Part shown: one piece after another, positions 1-12,434 of the stretch | Numbering within the stretch: the first letter of the stretch is position 1 | Layout: each line of letters begins with the position of its first letter | NCBI GenBank assembly: GCA_029706075.1 | Contig: JAINUG010000037.1 | Location: 5,708,166-5,772,165, forward strand | DNA: 64,000 nucleotides | Reading direction: 5' to 3' | From: Aldrovandia affinis | Taxonomy: Eukaryota > Chordata > Actinopteri > Notacanthiformes > Halosauridae | The notes under the pieces: model-generated | Database searches by the model: none | The model's input: only the letters and a program-made list of their open reading frames with translations | Told to the model about the DNA's origin: nothing | Made by a program: the position numbers and the translations under genes

Positions 1-415
1 TTTAATATTCCTACTGTGAGATTTTCAGACTGCTGAAAGAATCTGTCGATTCCGATATCGACTTATTTTGTGAAGGAAGCCAACAGTGTAGAGTAGCCCC
101 TAAATCTGGTGCATCTCAAACCATGGAGTTTTCTCTAATGCCTTTCATTACAGTCATGTGCACAAATAATCATCCTCCAGTATAATTCCAAGCTTTTTAA
201 ATGACTGTCTTTGCTATTGTTTTGATTTAGGGTTTTATGCTCTTAAATGTCCTTCTATTTTGGACAGGACAGGTTTAATTTCTGCTGATATTGGGGGCAG
301 GAATGTCTCATTGACCCGGCTGTTCCATGAGGCCTTGTTTTACCGCCAAGGGAATCAATGCTTTTCAATATGGCCTCCGCTGTCATTGATCCAACTTCAC
401 CCCCTCGCCCTGCAG

Positions 416-2471
416 TCAGAAGATATCCGCCTGGAGCCGGACCTGTTCGACTCGTGCAAGCAGGACATCGGCAGGCTGTGCCCCAATGTGGCTTTCGGAA
501 ATGCCCAGGTGAGACGCTGCCCACCAGCCAGAATACACCTGCACGACCTAAACCTGCGCGTCTGTTCTGAACAAACCTCGTTGGTGTTTAAATTTGTCCA
601 CGGTTGTGAGCGAAGTCACGCGTGAGGTTAGACGTGTGGCTAGAGCACAAAGCCATGCGTGGGGTTTGACGTGCGACTGCAGCGCAGCAGAAGGTCTCTT
701 ATCACACACAAGCAGAGCGCTCTCGCTCTCTGCATGCCATGTGTGCACGGAAAGGGAACGTGAGCCTGCCTCCGTCGGCTCCCTGCTCACCGCCTCCCTC
801 CCTCCGTCCCACCCTTCCTGCAGGTGATCGAATGCCTGAAGGAGAACAAGAAGCAGCTGACGCAGCGCTGCCACCAGAGGGTCTTCAAACTGCAGGAGGT
901 GGAGATGATGGACCCGGAGCTGGACTACCAGCTCATGAGGGTGTGCAAGCAGATGATAAAGGTGAGCAGGCAGTTGGCGCTTGATCGGGCTGCGGCCAGA
1001 GACCCGAGGCCTGGATTCAATCGATATCTCATTAAATCTGTCCATAACTTTGACTTGTAAATAAATAAATAAAATGTTCTTTTTTGTTTGTCAAACAGTT
1101 TGTGGGGTTCATTTTGGTTATTGCTGAACTTGCCACAGTGTGTGTGAAGAGAAAAAAAATCAATACACGCATTTCATTGTCATTCAGTTAAGGAAAAATG
1201 TACAAGGAGCCATCCACAGTACCTCTTCTTTCTCCAAGTGTGTCACTGCAGTGTACCTTATGCAAATCTCTTGTGGTGGTGTATTTTCTCATAGAATAAC
1301 ATGCAAGTCTAACTGGCACATGTGTATGGGCCACACCCTCTGCCGTCCTCTCTGTGATAATGTCTTGTCTTGTCTAAATTCCTGTTTCAGCGTTTCTGCT
1401 CCGATGCCGATGCCAGGAACATGCTGCTGTGTCTAAAACAGAACAAGAACAGCGAGCTAATGGACCCCAAGTGCAAACAAATGATCACCAAGAGACAGAT
1501 CACTCAGAACACAGGTACTTTACTGAGCCACTGACAGATCTCTCAGAACACAGGTTCTTTACTGAGCCACTGACAGATCTCTCAGAACACAGGTAATTTA
1601 CTGAGCCACTGACAGATCTCTCAGAACACAGGTTCTTTACTGAGCCACTGAACAAACACTCAGAACACAGGCTCTTTACTGAGCCACTGACAGATCGATC
1701 TCTCAGAACACAGGCTCTTTACTGAGCCACTGACAGATCGATCACTCAGTACCTACAGTGAAGTCGCATCGCAGAAACCAGCATCATGTGTCTACTGTAG
1801 CAGCGAGTGATTGTGGCCCCATCTCCAGATGGATACTGATTTGATTACTAGTGTCTACTCTTATCTACCTCATGTTTAAAAACATGAATTATAATGAAGG
1901 GCTCCTTAGTCATTTTTCAAAAATGGATTTAAAGAGGCTAATTTTCTTTCCCCCAGACTACAGACTGAATCCTGTGTTACGAAAGGCATGCAAGGCGGAC
2001 ATCCCTAAATTTTGCCAGGCCATCCTGAACAAGGCCACCGATGACAACGAGCTGGAGGGCCAGGTCATCTCCTGCCTCAAGCTGAAATACGCTGACCAGG
2101 TAAGGGGCTTGTCACATAGTGTGTGTGGTGTGGAGCGGAGCTCGACATGAAGTCTTGGGATGTCGGGCCCTGCACGGTATTCCCATTGTCATTGATCTGG
2201 AGCTGCTGTCACCTCATTTGGACCCCGTGAAGTGGAAGTTGTACTCTTCTTTTGTGCTTTTACTTTTGAAACGTTAAATAGCCAACAAAGTATTAATCAG
2301 TAGGAGATGATGTGGGTGTGTGGGTATGTGTGGGTATGTGTGGGTATGTGTGGGTATGTGTGGGTATGTGTGGGTATGTGTGGGTATGTGTGGGTATGTG
2401 TGTATGTGTGGGTGTGTGTGGGTGTGTGGGTGTGTGTGGGTGTGTGTGGGTGTGTGTGGGTGTGTGTGGGG

Positions 2472-2503
<32 letters not shown>

Positions 2504-5288
2504 AGCTTGTTGCTAAAACCCCAGAAGGCCCAGGTGATTTCACATTGTTCGCAGAAAAATGGTACATTGCTATATGACTGTGAATACTAGCGTTACAGCG
2601 GAGGCCAGTTATGTTGTGGAAGATGATACGCCTCCTCTGTCACCTTGCATGACTGAAGAAGAACACATTGACTTGCAGAAAGTTCATGTGTTTTCGTAGC
2701 CATGTTGCGTGAAAGGGGAAAGCGTCCCAAGTCGCCATAGCAATCTATCCGTGTCAAGTTACAGCACGTTCAAAATTCTGCCTGTGGTTGGCGTGACAAG
2801 GGTTCATTAGAAACGCAAACCGCACTTATTAGTGTAACCAAAGACGACATGTTTTTGAGAACCACCAGGAGGCATCATTAACAGCATTTGATTACAAACC
2901 TGGATGGCTAGCCATCATGCCCACTTTTCTGGGATGTACAAACAAAGTGTGTGGGTGGTTGATTTTAAGCTGTGAATTTTTTTTTTGCCAAATGTTTCAT
3001 TCAACGGGGTCTAAGTACGATATTTGTGTACATCTCTTTTATTACTACAATGATTATGCTGTCATGTTTTCACTTGCATTCAAATCCATTGCTTTGTTGA
3101 CCGAGCAACGCTTTGACGTGTAATCTAAATTGTAATATTTGGTCATATATATGTAAATATAATTCATGCAAAGAGTGCAAATAACATTTGTTTCAGAGAG
3201 TGAGGCAAACTAACGGGAAACTGAAATTGAAATTGATTTATGGTGCTTGACAGGTACTTTAAATACCCTGGTCTAACAGAAAGTAATGGTGTAAAAATGT
3301 CTGTGTGTGTGTATGTAGCGACTCTCCCCAGACTGTGAGGACCAGATCAGGGTGGTCCTGCAGGAATCGGCACTAGACTACAGACTGGACCCCCAGCTGC
3401 AGGTGCACTGCACAGAGGAGGTGAGCGCTCAAACAGTATGATCACACCCACCTGCAGGGGGCGCTGCTAGTGCCACTAGAGCAGGGGTCACTAACAGGCG
3501 GACCGCGGTCCGGGTCCGGACCCAGAACCCGTCCTATCCGGACCGCGTCCAAAAACCGATAAATTATTGAGAATTACTACATTTTGACGGAGCATTTCAA
3601 TTTTAACCGGCGCAGCTTTTCTAGCATTTACGGCACTGGTTTATAATTGCACCAGGCGCAAAATTCCGAGGGGCGCAAAATTTAAGAAAAAGGAAAAAAA
3701 CTAACATTTTTTGCACCACGGACCGGTTCCGAGGGGCGTATTATTTCCTCGCGCATCCCCCGTGCAGCTTTTTTCGCGTAGCACCCCTGTCGACAGAAAA
3801 TGGGGCGCCGTTACGTGCCTCGCACCACCGGACCTTGGCTTGAGGCCATTTTATCTAACTGGACCTCTTTGAATTTTACTTGAAGACCCCTGCACTAGAG
3901 GTTGTGGTGTTGTCTTCTGCAAATATGGCACAGGGACCGTTATGTAAATTAGGAGCAGTTCTCCACGTCTTTGATGTGACTTGTCGGATTAATGTAGAAT
4001 TGCTACTCCATTAGGATGTTGACATGAACTAAATCCACTTTAAAGCAAGTTATTCAGTTGACATTTTATACTATTAGCATTCTACGAATGATTCTCTCAT
4101 TTCAACTGTATGACTCCACATGAAGCAGGAATTGTATCCCTGAGTGAGTAGTCAGAAAGGGGCTTTCACATCCACTTCTTTTTTGAGCTGTACGCACCCT
4201 GCTCTAGTGGTCATCTCTGTCCTGGCCCAGCCAGACTGAATCAGGATCAAATGTTTCCATGGCGAGGCAGTCTGCGCCTGACCGGGCTGATTATCTGTAT
4301 TCAGACTGCCAGGGGGGCCAACCAACCTAAGTGGCTCTTTAGGGAGTGGATCTCCCCTGATCTCTTGAGCCCCTTTGCTGAGACATCACATCAGAAATAA
4401 TCTTTATTTATGGAGCCGATGAACCTCGGCCCCCACCGAGCGATCAAGGTTTGTGGATTTGTGGTTTTTACACGACGTGCGGGAAAATACTTCCACCCTT
4501 GGCCTACTCTACAGGTGCTTTTAGGAGAACTTTGTAAAACTCATGGTCTCCTGGCAGTGAAGGTGGTGTCTGTCTGTCTGCCTGTCCATGTGTCAGATCT
4601 CCCGGCTGTGTGCGGAGGAGGCGGCAGCTCAGGAGCAGACGGGACAGGTGGAGGAGTGTCTCAAGGTCAACCTGCTGAAGATCAAGCATGACTCCTGCAA
4701 GAAGGTATGCTCCCCCCGCTGGCCTTTGGATCCAGCCTATCTGTTTGGATCAGATAACTTCAGCTCTCAGCTGCGTTTTGTTCTGCGAGGGAGAATCGAG
4801 TGCTTTCCTCCCCCAACTGCTGACCGAGGATCAATTTACAACCAGTATAGGAAGAACCAGCAAGAATCTGAAACCAGGGTCAGCACTTGGGGAATAATCC
4901 AGCTAAACCTTGAAGATCACACGACTCTGTCCCTCTGCAGGAGGTGCTCAACATGCTGAAAGAGAGCAAGGCCGACATCTTTGTGGACCCTGTCCTGCAC
5001 ACCGCCTGCGCCTTGGACATCAAGCACCACTGTGCCGCCATCCCCCCCGGGCGGGGTCGCCGTGAGTATAGTGCCTCCTGTTCACAGCACCTCAACTCCA
5101 ACCAGGGCAGAGAGAGGGCTCTCCAGTGCTCCTGAGACTGCATTAAAACCATCCTATAAAGGGTCCTGTTCTTCCCCCAAATCTACTGCAGTCAGGCTCT
5201 TAAATGGACACTAGAACAGTTCATTTCTGGTCTTGACTGTACTTGTCTCTCTCTCTCTCTTTGTCTCTCTCTTTGTCTCTCTCTCTTT

Positions 5289-5346
<58 letters not shown>

Positions 5347-5378
5347 TTGTCTCTCTCTTTGTCTCTCTTTGTGTCTCT

Positions 5379-5411
<33 letters not shown>

Positions 5412-5414
5412 TTT

Positions 5415-5472
<58 letters not shown>

Positions 5473-7576
5473 GTCTTTCTCTCTCTCTCTCAGAGATGTC
5501 GTGTCTGATGGAGGCACTTGGGGATAAGCGGGTCCGTCTGCAGCCAGAGTGTAAGAAGAGACTGCAGGACCGCATCGACATGTGGAGCTATGCAGCCAAG
5601 GTTTGTCATTGCTAAAGACTCGTACACACATCACTCACTGGAATACTGCCATAGGTTCATGCAGGCTTTTTCAGAGCTGAAGGCATCGGGGTATCACTTT
5701 CACAAACACTGGCTATGAATTGATGTTTAAAGTCCATGAGCTTTTGTAAATTGCATTACCTTGTATAGCCTTCATTTAAAAGATGCTATTATGAGGAGTG
5801 ACTTGTGAGAATGGAGTCAAGTGCGAACTCTTATTCCTTTGGATGATGTTAAACACTTTGTTTAAATGAGGTGGAGGTACCTCCATTTTTCCAGTTTTTA
5901 TTCACACTTCTGTCCAGTTCATCCTAAACCAGCTCGAACGGGTTTAAGTCTGGAGACTGTGCTGGCCGTTCCATGATTTGAAGCCTACCGTCTTGTTCTT
6001 TTCATTTAGGGTAGTTCTGACTGACCGGTGCTTCATGGCCAGGCAAGCCTCTTTTTCTTATTTTGCCATCTTAGCAATGGCTTTCTTACTGCCACTCAAC
6101 CTGTCAAACCTGCAGCTCGAAGTCTTCTCTTCACAGTTGAAACTGAGACTTCCTTACTTCGACCAGTGTTGAGCTGTGCTTGAAGCTGTTGTCCTGTGAG
6201 CCGTCTATCACGCAAGCTGTTGGCTCTCAGAAACTTGTCTTCTGATTTTGTCGTGGCTTTGGGTCTGCCAGACCTCTTTCTGTCAGTTTCCTCCAGTTTA
6301 CAAGTGCCTTTTGATGGTGTAGGAAACTACTCACTGCCAAAAAATGTACATTATTTTTCCATTTTGGTAAACTAAACTTTTTTTAATTTTTTTAATTTTT
6401 TATAAACCTCTGGCAGTTTACCGCTTACCTTTGTACCATTTCAGGTTATTCACTGGACTTGAACTGCTTAAATTTCAGTAAAAACTGGAAAAATGGGGGT
6501 GTTCTAAAACTTTTGACCGGTAGTGTATGTAATATAACAGGATGCTTGTGCTCGTAGTTGTGTTTGTATTGTTCTTAGCTGAAAGAGATTTGTTTTCAAT
6601 GGGACTCACCTGGTAAAATAAATAAGTCCATAGTAGGTCACTCTGATATTCAATTGACCTCATTTAAAGATTTAAAGACCCACTCCAGCAGAGATTGGAT
6701 TACCCTGTTTTTGCAGTTTTAGAAACCGAAATTGGCAGCTTAGCCGTGGGGAAGACATCGTAACTAAAGTTTTCCATGTTAATATTCAAAAGTGGAGGAG
6801 AACGTGGGTCTGTGTTCTCGAAAGCAGAGGTCTTCACGGGTCTGCGTCCAGGATTTGTTCGGCTAGTTCGACTCCAGGCCGATTGCATCTGGTCTCTGGA
6901 ATGCGTTAGAAACCCAGAGACCCAAAGTTCCCAAACAGTCTCTGCATCACTCTCTGCCCTGCCCTGCCCTGCCCTGCCCTGCCCTGCCTCTGCTCAGCTG
7001 CTTCTGCTTGCGCTCACTTGAATTTGTGTTCTGTTGAGGGCCCAGAGAACATCTTGAGCATGTGACCAACTAGGTTTAATTTCAGCAGTTATCCTCCTGG
7101 TGTCCCTGTAGGCACTCTGACTTCAGAAATGATTGTGCAATTAGCACAGACATGTGACTAATTATACCATTTGGGACTAATGAGGTGTTCATCAGTACAA
7201 GACAATACTATTAGGCTGTTAAGGGTTAGTGTGGAGGAGGTGAAACATGGACGCACTAAAAACGTCAAGACACGTTTCCATCAATGACAGAGTAAAACAT
7301 CCCACTAAAGCAATATCCTAATAATTCAGGGATTTCTTCCAAGAAAATGAGAAGTCCGACCAGAGCTGCCTTCCTTGGTTGAAATGAGTATTCTGCTGTC
7401 TCCTCCAGGTGGCTCCAGCTGATGGATTCTCAGACCTGGCCATGCAGGTGATGGCTTCACCCTCCAAGAACTACATCCTGTTCATGATTGCGTTGGGCGT
7501 GTGCATCCTCTTCCTGGTGGGGCTCCTCTGTGGTCGCATCACCAAGCGCGTGACACGGGAACTCAAGGACAGGTAG
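416..7576 (+). CDS. glg1: Golgi glycoprotein 1 (cysteine-rich FGF receptor / E-selectin ligand 1), 3' part of gene
   Basis: Nine coding exons, all with GT/AG borders and matching phases: 416-508, 824-961, 1391-1514, 1957-2099, 3319-3420, 4597-4704, 4941-5061, 5494-5600, 7409-7576 (1104 nt, 367 residues plus stop). The 5' exons lie outside the window. GLG1 is a type I Golgi membrane glycoprotein that binds FGFs, E-selectin and latent TGF-beta in the secretory pathway. The translation shows the family's Cys-rich repeats, spaced as C-x3-I-x3-C (for example CKADIPKFC, CALDIKHHC), with near-identity to vertebrate GLG1 in stretches such as ESKADIFVDPVLHTACALD. The last exon gives a hydrophobic helix (YILFMIALGVCILFLVGLL) and a 13-residue basic tail ending RELKDR. 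Family identification is very secure. Exon 3 ends in a minisatellite and exon 8 is preceded by a CT microsatellite (separate entries). Confidence 0.96.
1496..1755 (+). repeat. 39-bp minisatellite derived from the glg1 exon 3 / intron junction
   Basis: Six to seven tandem units, each about 39 bp (one 43 bp), begin inside the last 19 bases of glg1 exon 3 (exon end 1514) and run into the intron. Each unit carries the exon end CTCAGAACACAG followed by a donor-like hexamer: gtactt at the true border, then gttctt, gtaatt, gttctt, gctctt, gctctt. The last unit is partial. Confidence 0.9.
2310..2505 (+). repeat. Compound GT-rich microsatellite in glg1 intron 4
   Basis: Starts as about nine perfect decamers GGGTATGTGT, changes to octamers TGTGTGGG (with one shorter variant), then a pure TG dinucleotide run to 2503. 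It creates spurious Cys/Val and His/Thr reading frames on both strands. Confidence 0.95.
3474..3900. mobile_element. Non-autonomous hAT-type transposon in glg1 intron 5
   Basis: The element is 3482-3892 (411 bp). Its ends are CAGGGGTC and GACCCCTG, and it is flanked by a perfect 8-bp target duplication CACTAGAG at 3474-3481 and 3893-3900. The interior (ggcggaccgcggtccgggtcc, the gcaccaggcgc region) has no reading frame of note. The ends and 8-bp duplication are the hAT signature. It sits 53 bp after the exon 5 donor. Confidence 0.88.
5238..5493 (+). repeat. CT-rich microsatellite abutting the glg1 exon 8 acceptor
   Basis: About 250 bp of CTCTCT interrupted by TTTG and TGTGT, ending directly at the cag acceptor (5491-5493) of exon 8. 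It acts as, or has replaced, the polypyrimidine tract. The Arg/Glu and Leu/Ser frames that cross it are repeat artefacts. Confidence 0.95.
5840..6525 (-). mobile_element. Degenerate Tc1/mariner remnant in glg1 intron 8
   Basis: The reverse strand resembles the 5' half of a teleost Tc1 transposase gene; on the forward strand this reads as tttaagtctggagactgtgc, the gaccggtgcttcatggcc region and gggtctgccagacctctttc. The right end is the familiar aaaacttttgaccggtagtg terminus at about 6508-6527. No intact frame remains. Confidence 0.7.
6957..6988 (+). repeat. CCCTG pentamer run
   Basis: Six consecutive GCCCT/CCCTG units within glg1 intron 8. Confidence 0.9.
7409..7576 (+). CDS. glg1: glg1 terminal coding exon: transmembrane helix and cytoplasmic tail
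   Basis: The acceptor is cctccag before 7409; the TAG stop is at 7574-7576. The exon encodes 55 residues: a juxtamembrane segment starting VAPADGFSDLAMQV, an uninterrupted hydrophobic span of about 21 residues, then GRITKRVTRELKDR. The tail is the conserved Golgi-sorting end of GLG1. The intron before it (5601-7408) is 1.8 kb and holds a Tc1 remnant and a CCCTG pentamer run. Confidence 0.95.
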   Translation: MAPADGFSDLAMQVMASPSKNYILFMIALGVCILFLVGLLCGRITKRVTRELKDR

Positions 7577-10500
7577 AGGGTGGTTGGAGCAACGCAACCC
7601 AGCCACTCTCTGAAGGCCCAACCCCCCCCCACACACCCCCCCTTCCCAAACCCCAACTCGACCCAACAGCTACCCCCTCAGCCTCCTCAACTTCTCCCTT
7701 GCTCAGATTCGTTTGGGGGCGGGGGGCTGCCACACAAGCTACACATCGCTATGCCATCCAAGGGTCACATTGGGATCCCCATGTACCCCACCTACCCCGT
7801 CCGTCCCCACCCGTATTCCAACACAGGACCACCCCTCAGTCTAAAAATTAGGCCCCTCCTAACCTAGGACTCAAGGGATGGGCTGCTCCCTCCCTCGCCC
7901 TTTAGGAAACCTCTGTGGTGAAGCGTTGTCGATTCCTCCATTGTGTATATCCAAAATTATCAATCTAGTCAACCAACTTCTACTTGACAGTGCAAACAGT
8001 ACTTAAGGTTATTCTATTTATTTTACAGGTCTTTTGTTTATACAAGAACTGGCTGTTCCCATTTTGCTTCCCATGTTAAATATGTTTGTTTGGGGTGGGG
8101 GTGGGGGGGGAAGGGGGCAGGGTTGATTTTCAGAAAAGAGTGCATCTAATGTACCTCCCCAGATTTTTTGAATCGTATGCGGAGGCACCATTTAAGTGGG
8201 CCCATTCAAGGACTACAGTTCTGGGGGAGGGCTGAAAGAGTTCTTGATTTTTTTTTCTTTTCTTTTTTGTTTGCCTGGGAAGAATAGCTATGCCTGTCTT
8301 GTTTGATTTTGTGTTTTAATGTGCTTTTTAAAAAATCATGATTGATCTAAAAGAGGGGTGTTGCAGATGTTTTCCACCCCGTTGACCGCCAGGGGACTGC
8401 CAGGTGTTATGGAAGTGTGACGATTCTCATCTGAGCCAATAGGGCCCTGCTGCTGGGGTTCCCCTTTGGCACCACAGGTGGCCCAAAGAGCAGCAGAATT
8501 GCTCTTATGTGAGAGCACAAAAGATTAGCTAGCCCAGTTCCATGTTATCCTTTTTCTGTAAGACTGTAGAGCAGCTCGGTGTTACGACTGTCAGTTGGTT
8601 CTACCTACACACGAGTCATGGAGTATGGCTTTAGGGAAATGACAGGTCACAGGAATAGCGCCCCACTCCATGATGTGATCTGGTAGGAGACGGGCCATTT
8701 CCTGTCAGGCAGTCGTCCTGGTCCTAGGACGTCTGGGACAAAGAGGGTGTTGCAGAGTGATGTGGGGGGAGTGAGACTGCTCAGGCTTTTTACTGCAGAC
8801 TGACCTCACCCAATATTACCCGTGCCCCTCCCACGCCTGTTTGTGCGGCTCTCTAAGCACCTCGGTGATGATCTGATCTGGAACCAGGCTGAAAATGACA
8901 TTTGTTGCATTTTTGTTCGACTGTGCAAAAGTTAATCTGATACGGAGTGGCATAGTGGAACATTGCTCATTACGGTTCCATCTGTCAGTCAGGCTGCTAC
9001 CAGAAGCAGAGCAGACAGCGATCACTATCGCAGGGCCAATAGAACGGCGGGACCTGAGTTTGATGAGGACCGTGCCCTGGCCCGCCGCACCTCAGTATAG
9101 AGATGGCGGCCTATTATTTCCTCCAGCAAGCCTGCATGGACATGTGTACTGGCTGTTGTTTTTGCTGAATGGCAAGGAACACTGTTAAAGAACAGCACAT
9201 TTTTGTCTCAAGAAAAAGAAAAAGCAACTGCATTTGGGTATATGTGCATCTTAGAAGTACTTTTTGAATGCTAACAGAATCATTGCACATTTTTTATTTT
9301 GGTTTTTATATATATTTTGTTTGGTCATAGCCTTATTTATTGTTTACTAATGATTGGGTCTGAGTTTTTATTAAGTTCCTTTTGAATTGTGTGCTCTCTC
9401 ATTGCCTTTTCTCCCCTCTTTCCTGTGAACATCCAGTTCTGTTCCACCTGGGCTGTTTGGGGCCGCAGAAGGGTGTTGAAGCTGTTCGTTTGAATGGGGC
9501 TGGTGACACTCCAGGGTAATGCTGGTTGGTTAGTTAAATTGGGGTTTTCAGTCAGTCCTGAAGGGAAGCGAAAGTGCAGGCCTTTTAAATAAGTGTTTAC
9601 TCAGTACCTTGAGCACAGGCTCGTGTGGACGTACGCAAGCCAACAAACAGTCTAATGAAGTAGCCGAGGGGTTCAGATAAACGGACTGCAGAGGGCCACA
9701 TCTGGCCTGCAGAACAAGTCATTCTGTTCAAAGGTCAAGGTTATCACACTTGTATCTTTGGACAGCATATTTTTGTAGACTCCTTTGCGTTAGGCTCTAA
9801 CCATAGGTATGTTTTTGTTTTTGTTTCTTGCATAGTACACATGGTCTCCATGGCTACCACTCTGCGGCCTTGGTTTCATTAGAAACTGAGTATTTCCCTC
9901 GCAACTCCCCACCCATCCCCTTGGTCAGAGACCAAGCCAAAGGGGCTGCAGATTGGCAGGTACAGTGGATCCTGCATATTTTTCAATGGGAGAGATGGAA
10001 ACTCACGATCTCCTTGCGTGCCTACTTCAACAGCTGCAGCAACAGATTCCCCAGACCTCGTTTGTGCTGTAACTACGGCTGCACTTGACGGACTGTTATA
10101 AATGTCCTCTTCTTGCCCCTGGACATCTGGACCCATACAATAAAAAGATCCCACAGCATTGTCAGAATTTGTAAACGTTCTGAATTTTTGTATAGTTCAA
10201 ACAAACCGATTGAATCATTTTAGTTTGGGTTTAACTCCGACCGTGCTTTGTGAAATTGCTTGCAGTAATCATATCAGTAAACCGTGCAAAGATTGTCAAT
10301 GTAAATAGCTACAAAACCTTTTCACTGGGGAAGGATTCATAGAGCCAAGCAAAGGGGTATGTTTTGGAGACCGTATGAAATTTCGACTTATGTTAGAACC
10401 ATGAATGTCTGTTGCATATATATACTGCTCCCAGCGCAAATGAGATCCTGTTGCTGTAATAAGTGATTTTATTTGATTTTTTTTCCTCAATCTGTTGTGC

Positions 10501-11430
10501 CGATGTCTTGGATAACATACATTTACAATGGGTAACCTTCTGAACCATGTCTTTCTGTAAACCATCAAACTGACTGTGATGCCTGAGCTGTTGGAGCATT
10601 GCCAGCCGCTGGCCAACTCTGTCGTCCCGCTGGATTTTTGCAAAGGGTTTTGATGGGTGAGCAAGGAGTTGGGGGATTTTTTTTCTTTTGGGCTTTTGCT
10701 TTTGATGCTCGTTTTATGGATTCAGCAATCTGATTGTAAATACAACATACTGGGGCACAGTTGCCCTCGTCAAGGTTAACTCAAGTTCAGAAAAAGGCTG
10801 ATTTTGTTTTCTACATGGTAAATAAGACATTTTTGTTGGTATCCCTTTCTCTCCATTTAAAGAAATATATTGTTTCACTGTGTGTTCTGAGCTTACTCGC
10901 CAGCAGACCCTTCAAGCCCCTACGCTCTTCCTGCCATGCTATCTGAGTTCCTTTGAGTTGCGCAAAAACCGCAAGGACTTCAGACCTTTCCCTACCTATG
11001 TGTCTGTGCCATCTCCTGGGACCACCAGCCAGCCATGACATTCTGAGACACGGTCCTCTTTCTGAGAAAATGTATCCCCCCCCCACCCTTCCGAAAGGCT
11101 ATCAAGAGACCCGGCCCCCATGACACACGAACACGTTGATTTAAAGGGGGCAGTGTCACCTCAAGCTCAAGGGGTGGTGGCAGCACAGTTGGACTGAAGG
11201 GGAAAGGCTTAAAAGAAGACTCTTTAACCAGGAGCCAAAGTGGAAAACTCACCATTGCTTTAAACCACAGTCCTCCACAGCATCCAATACCATTGAGACA
11301 TTCTGCAAATCAGTAGTTACCGTCTTTGTCCATTTAAAGTGAGATTTCCTCAAGTAAAATTGAAATGATTATTAATAATAATAATAATGATAATGATAAT
11401 AATTATAATAAAAACCGTTTTGTAATTATT
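7577..11430 (+). other. glg1: glg1 3' untranslated region and proximal downstream sequence
   Basis: There is no open frame with recognisable coding character after the TAG at 7574. The stretch has 3'UTR-like composition (T-rich runs, GT-rich tracts) and several AATAAA hexamers: 10139-10144, 11407-11412 and 11594-11599. Long 3'UTRs are usual for GLG1. The end at about 11430 is an inference from the second hexamer; use of 10139 or 11594 is equally possible. A C-rich patch at 7621-7640 directly follows the stop. A simple ATA/ATG run lies at 11371-11412. Confidence 0.55.
10139..10144 (+). promoter_or_regulatory. candidate glg1 polyadenylation signal AATAAA
   Basis: A canonical AATAAA hexamer in acaataaaaagatccc, 2.56 kb after the glg1 stop codon. 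Thymine-rich sequence follows within 50 bases. Alternative signals are at 11407-11412 and 11594-11599. Confidence 0.45.
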
Positions 11431-11619
11431 TTTTCTGTGTATAAAGTCATGGATGTGCTATTCTTTTGCTCTCTGATAATGCCATGAAATATTGAGATGT
11501 AACAGATTAACATCGTGCATTTTTTTTCTTTTTATTAAATGTTTTTTTTTGTTTTGGGTTTTGTTCTGTACAGATGAAATTGGACAATTTATTAATAAAA
11601 ACAGTCTGCAGGTTTTCAT

Positions 11620-12385
11620 ATCTTGGCCCCAGATTATCCTCCCCTCCCCCTCCCATGTAACGGTTGAAGAATTGTGTTGTGTGTTGTGTGTTCTAATGTC
11701 ATAAATGTCACCATAAATCAGGTGATACAAATACATTTAACTTCACCACATGATACGGTCTATTATCTAGAATAATTCCAAGATTCCGGCTGTTTGTGGG
11801 AAGTTGGGAATCCCTAACCAACATTGGCTAACCTTATTTTTTTTTGGAGGATATTTTAGGATTGTTTATTGTTTAGGATATGTACTGTGGGGAATTTAGG
11901 CCAAGGACCTTGATCAAGGGTACCCCCCACTGGACATTTTTGAATAAGTCTTCGCTAAAACTGCACCTACTTAACCTTTCAACCTAAAACGGATGAGCTT
12001 GGAATGAGGTATATAAACTGAAAATTAGGCACATTAAGATTTTACCAGTGGGGATGGTCACACACCTAGTACAGTAAACCATAGGTGCCTGGAGAGGAGA
12101 CGTTGAATATGGTGAAGAATAATAATGCACACTGTCTTGCAAAATTCTTATTGCAAAACATTCCTTTCAAACTTTATTAGAACAAGAACAAAAAAACGTT
12201 TCAGCGGACCTTCGTTAGAGTAAATTGCAGGAGAAGTGGTGTGCGGGAGTATTCTTAAACATTAAGATGGAAAAGAAACATACACTAGAAGGCACATTTT
12301 TCTTTACAAACTAGTTCAAGACTTAGTAAATTTAGGCGAGCTTATTTGAACTAATACTGAGTTAGTGTTTCGCTGTTCCCCTTGC
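11620..12385. other. Intergenic sequence between glg1 and the hAT element
   Basis: AT-rich, no coding signal on either strand. Nothing recognisable apart from the last glg1 AATAAA just before it. Confidence 0.5.
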
Positions 12386-12434
12386 ATGAAATCCAGTGGC
12401 GGGCCGTGCATTTCACACCTAGGCCTTCAGTAGT

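Noticed and set aside
2274-2590. Open frames on both strands through the GT array
   Set aside because: Made entirely of Cys/Val/Trp or His/Thr repeats from the microsatellite.
5192-5634. Arg/Glu-rich and Leu/Ser-rich open frames
   Set aside because: Translation of the CT microsatellite; only 5494-5600 is coding.
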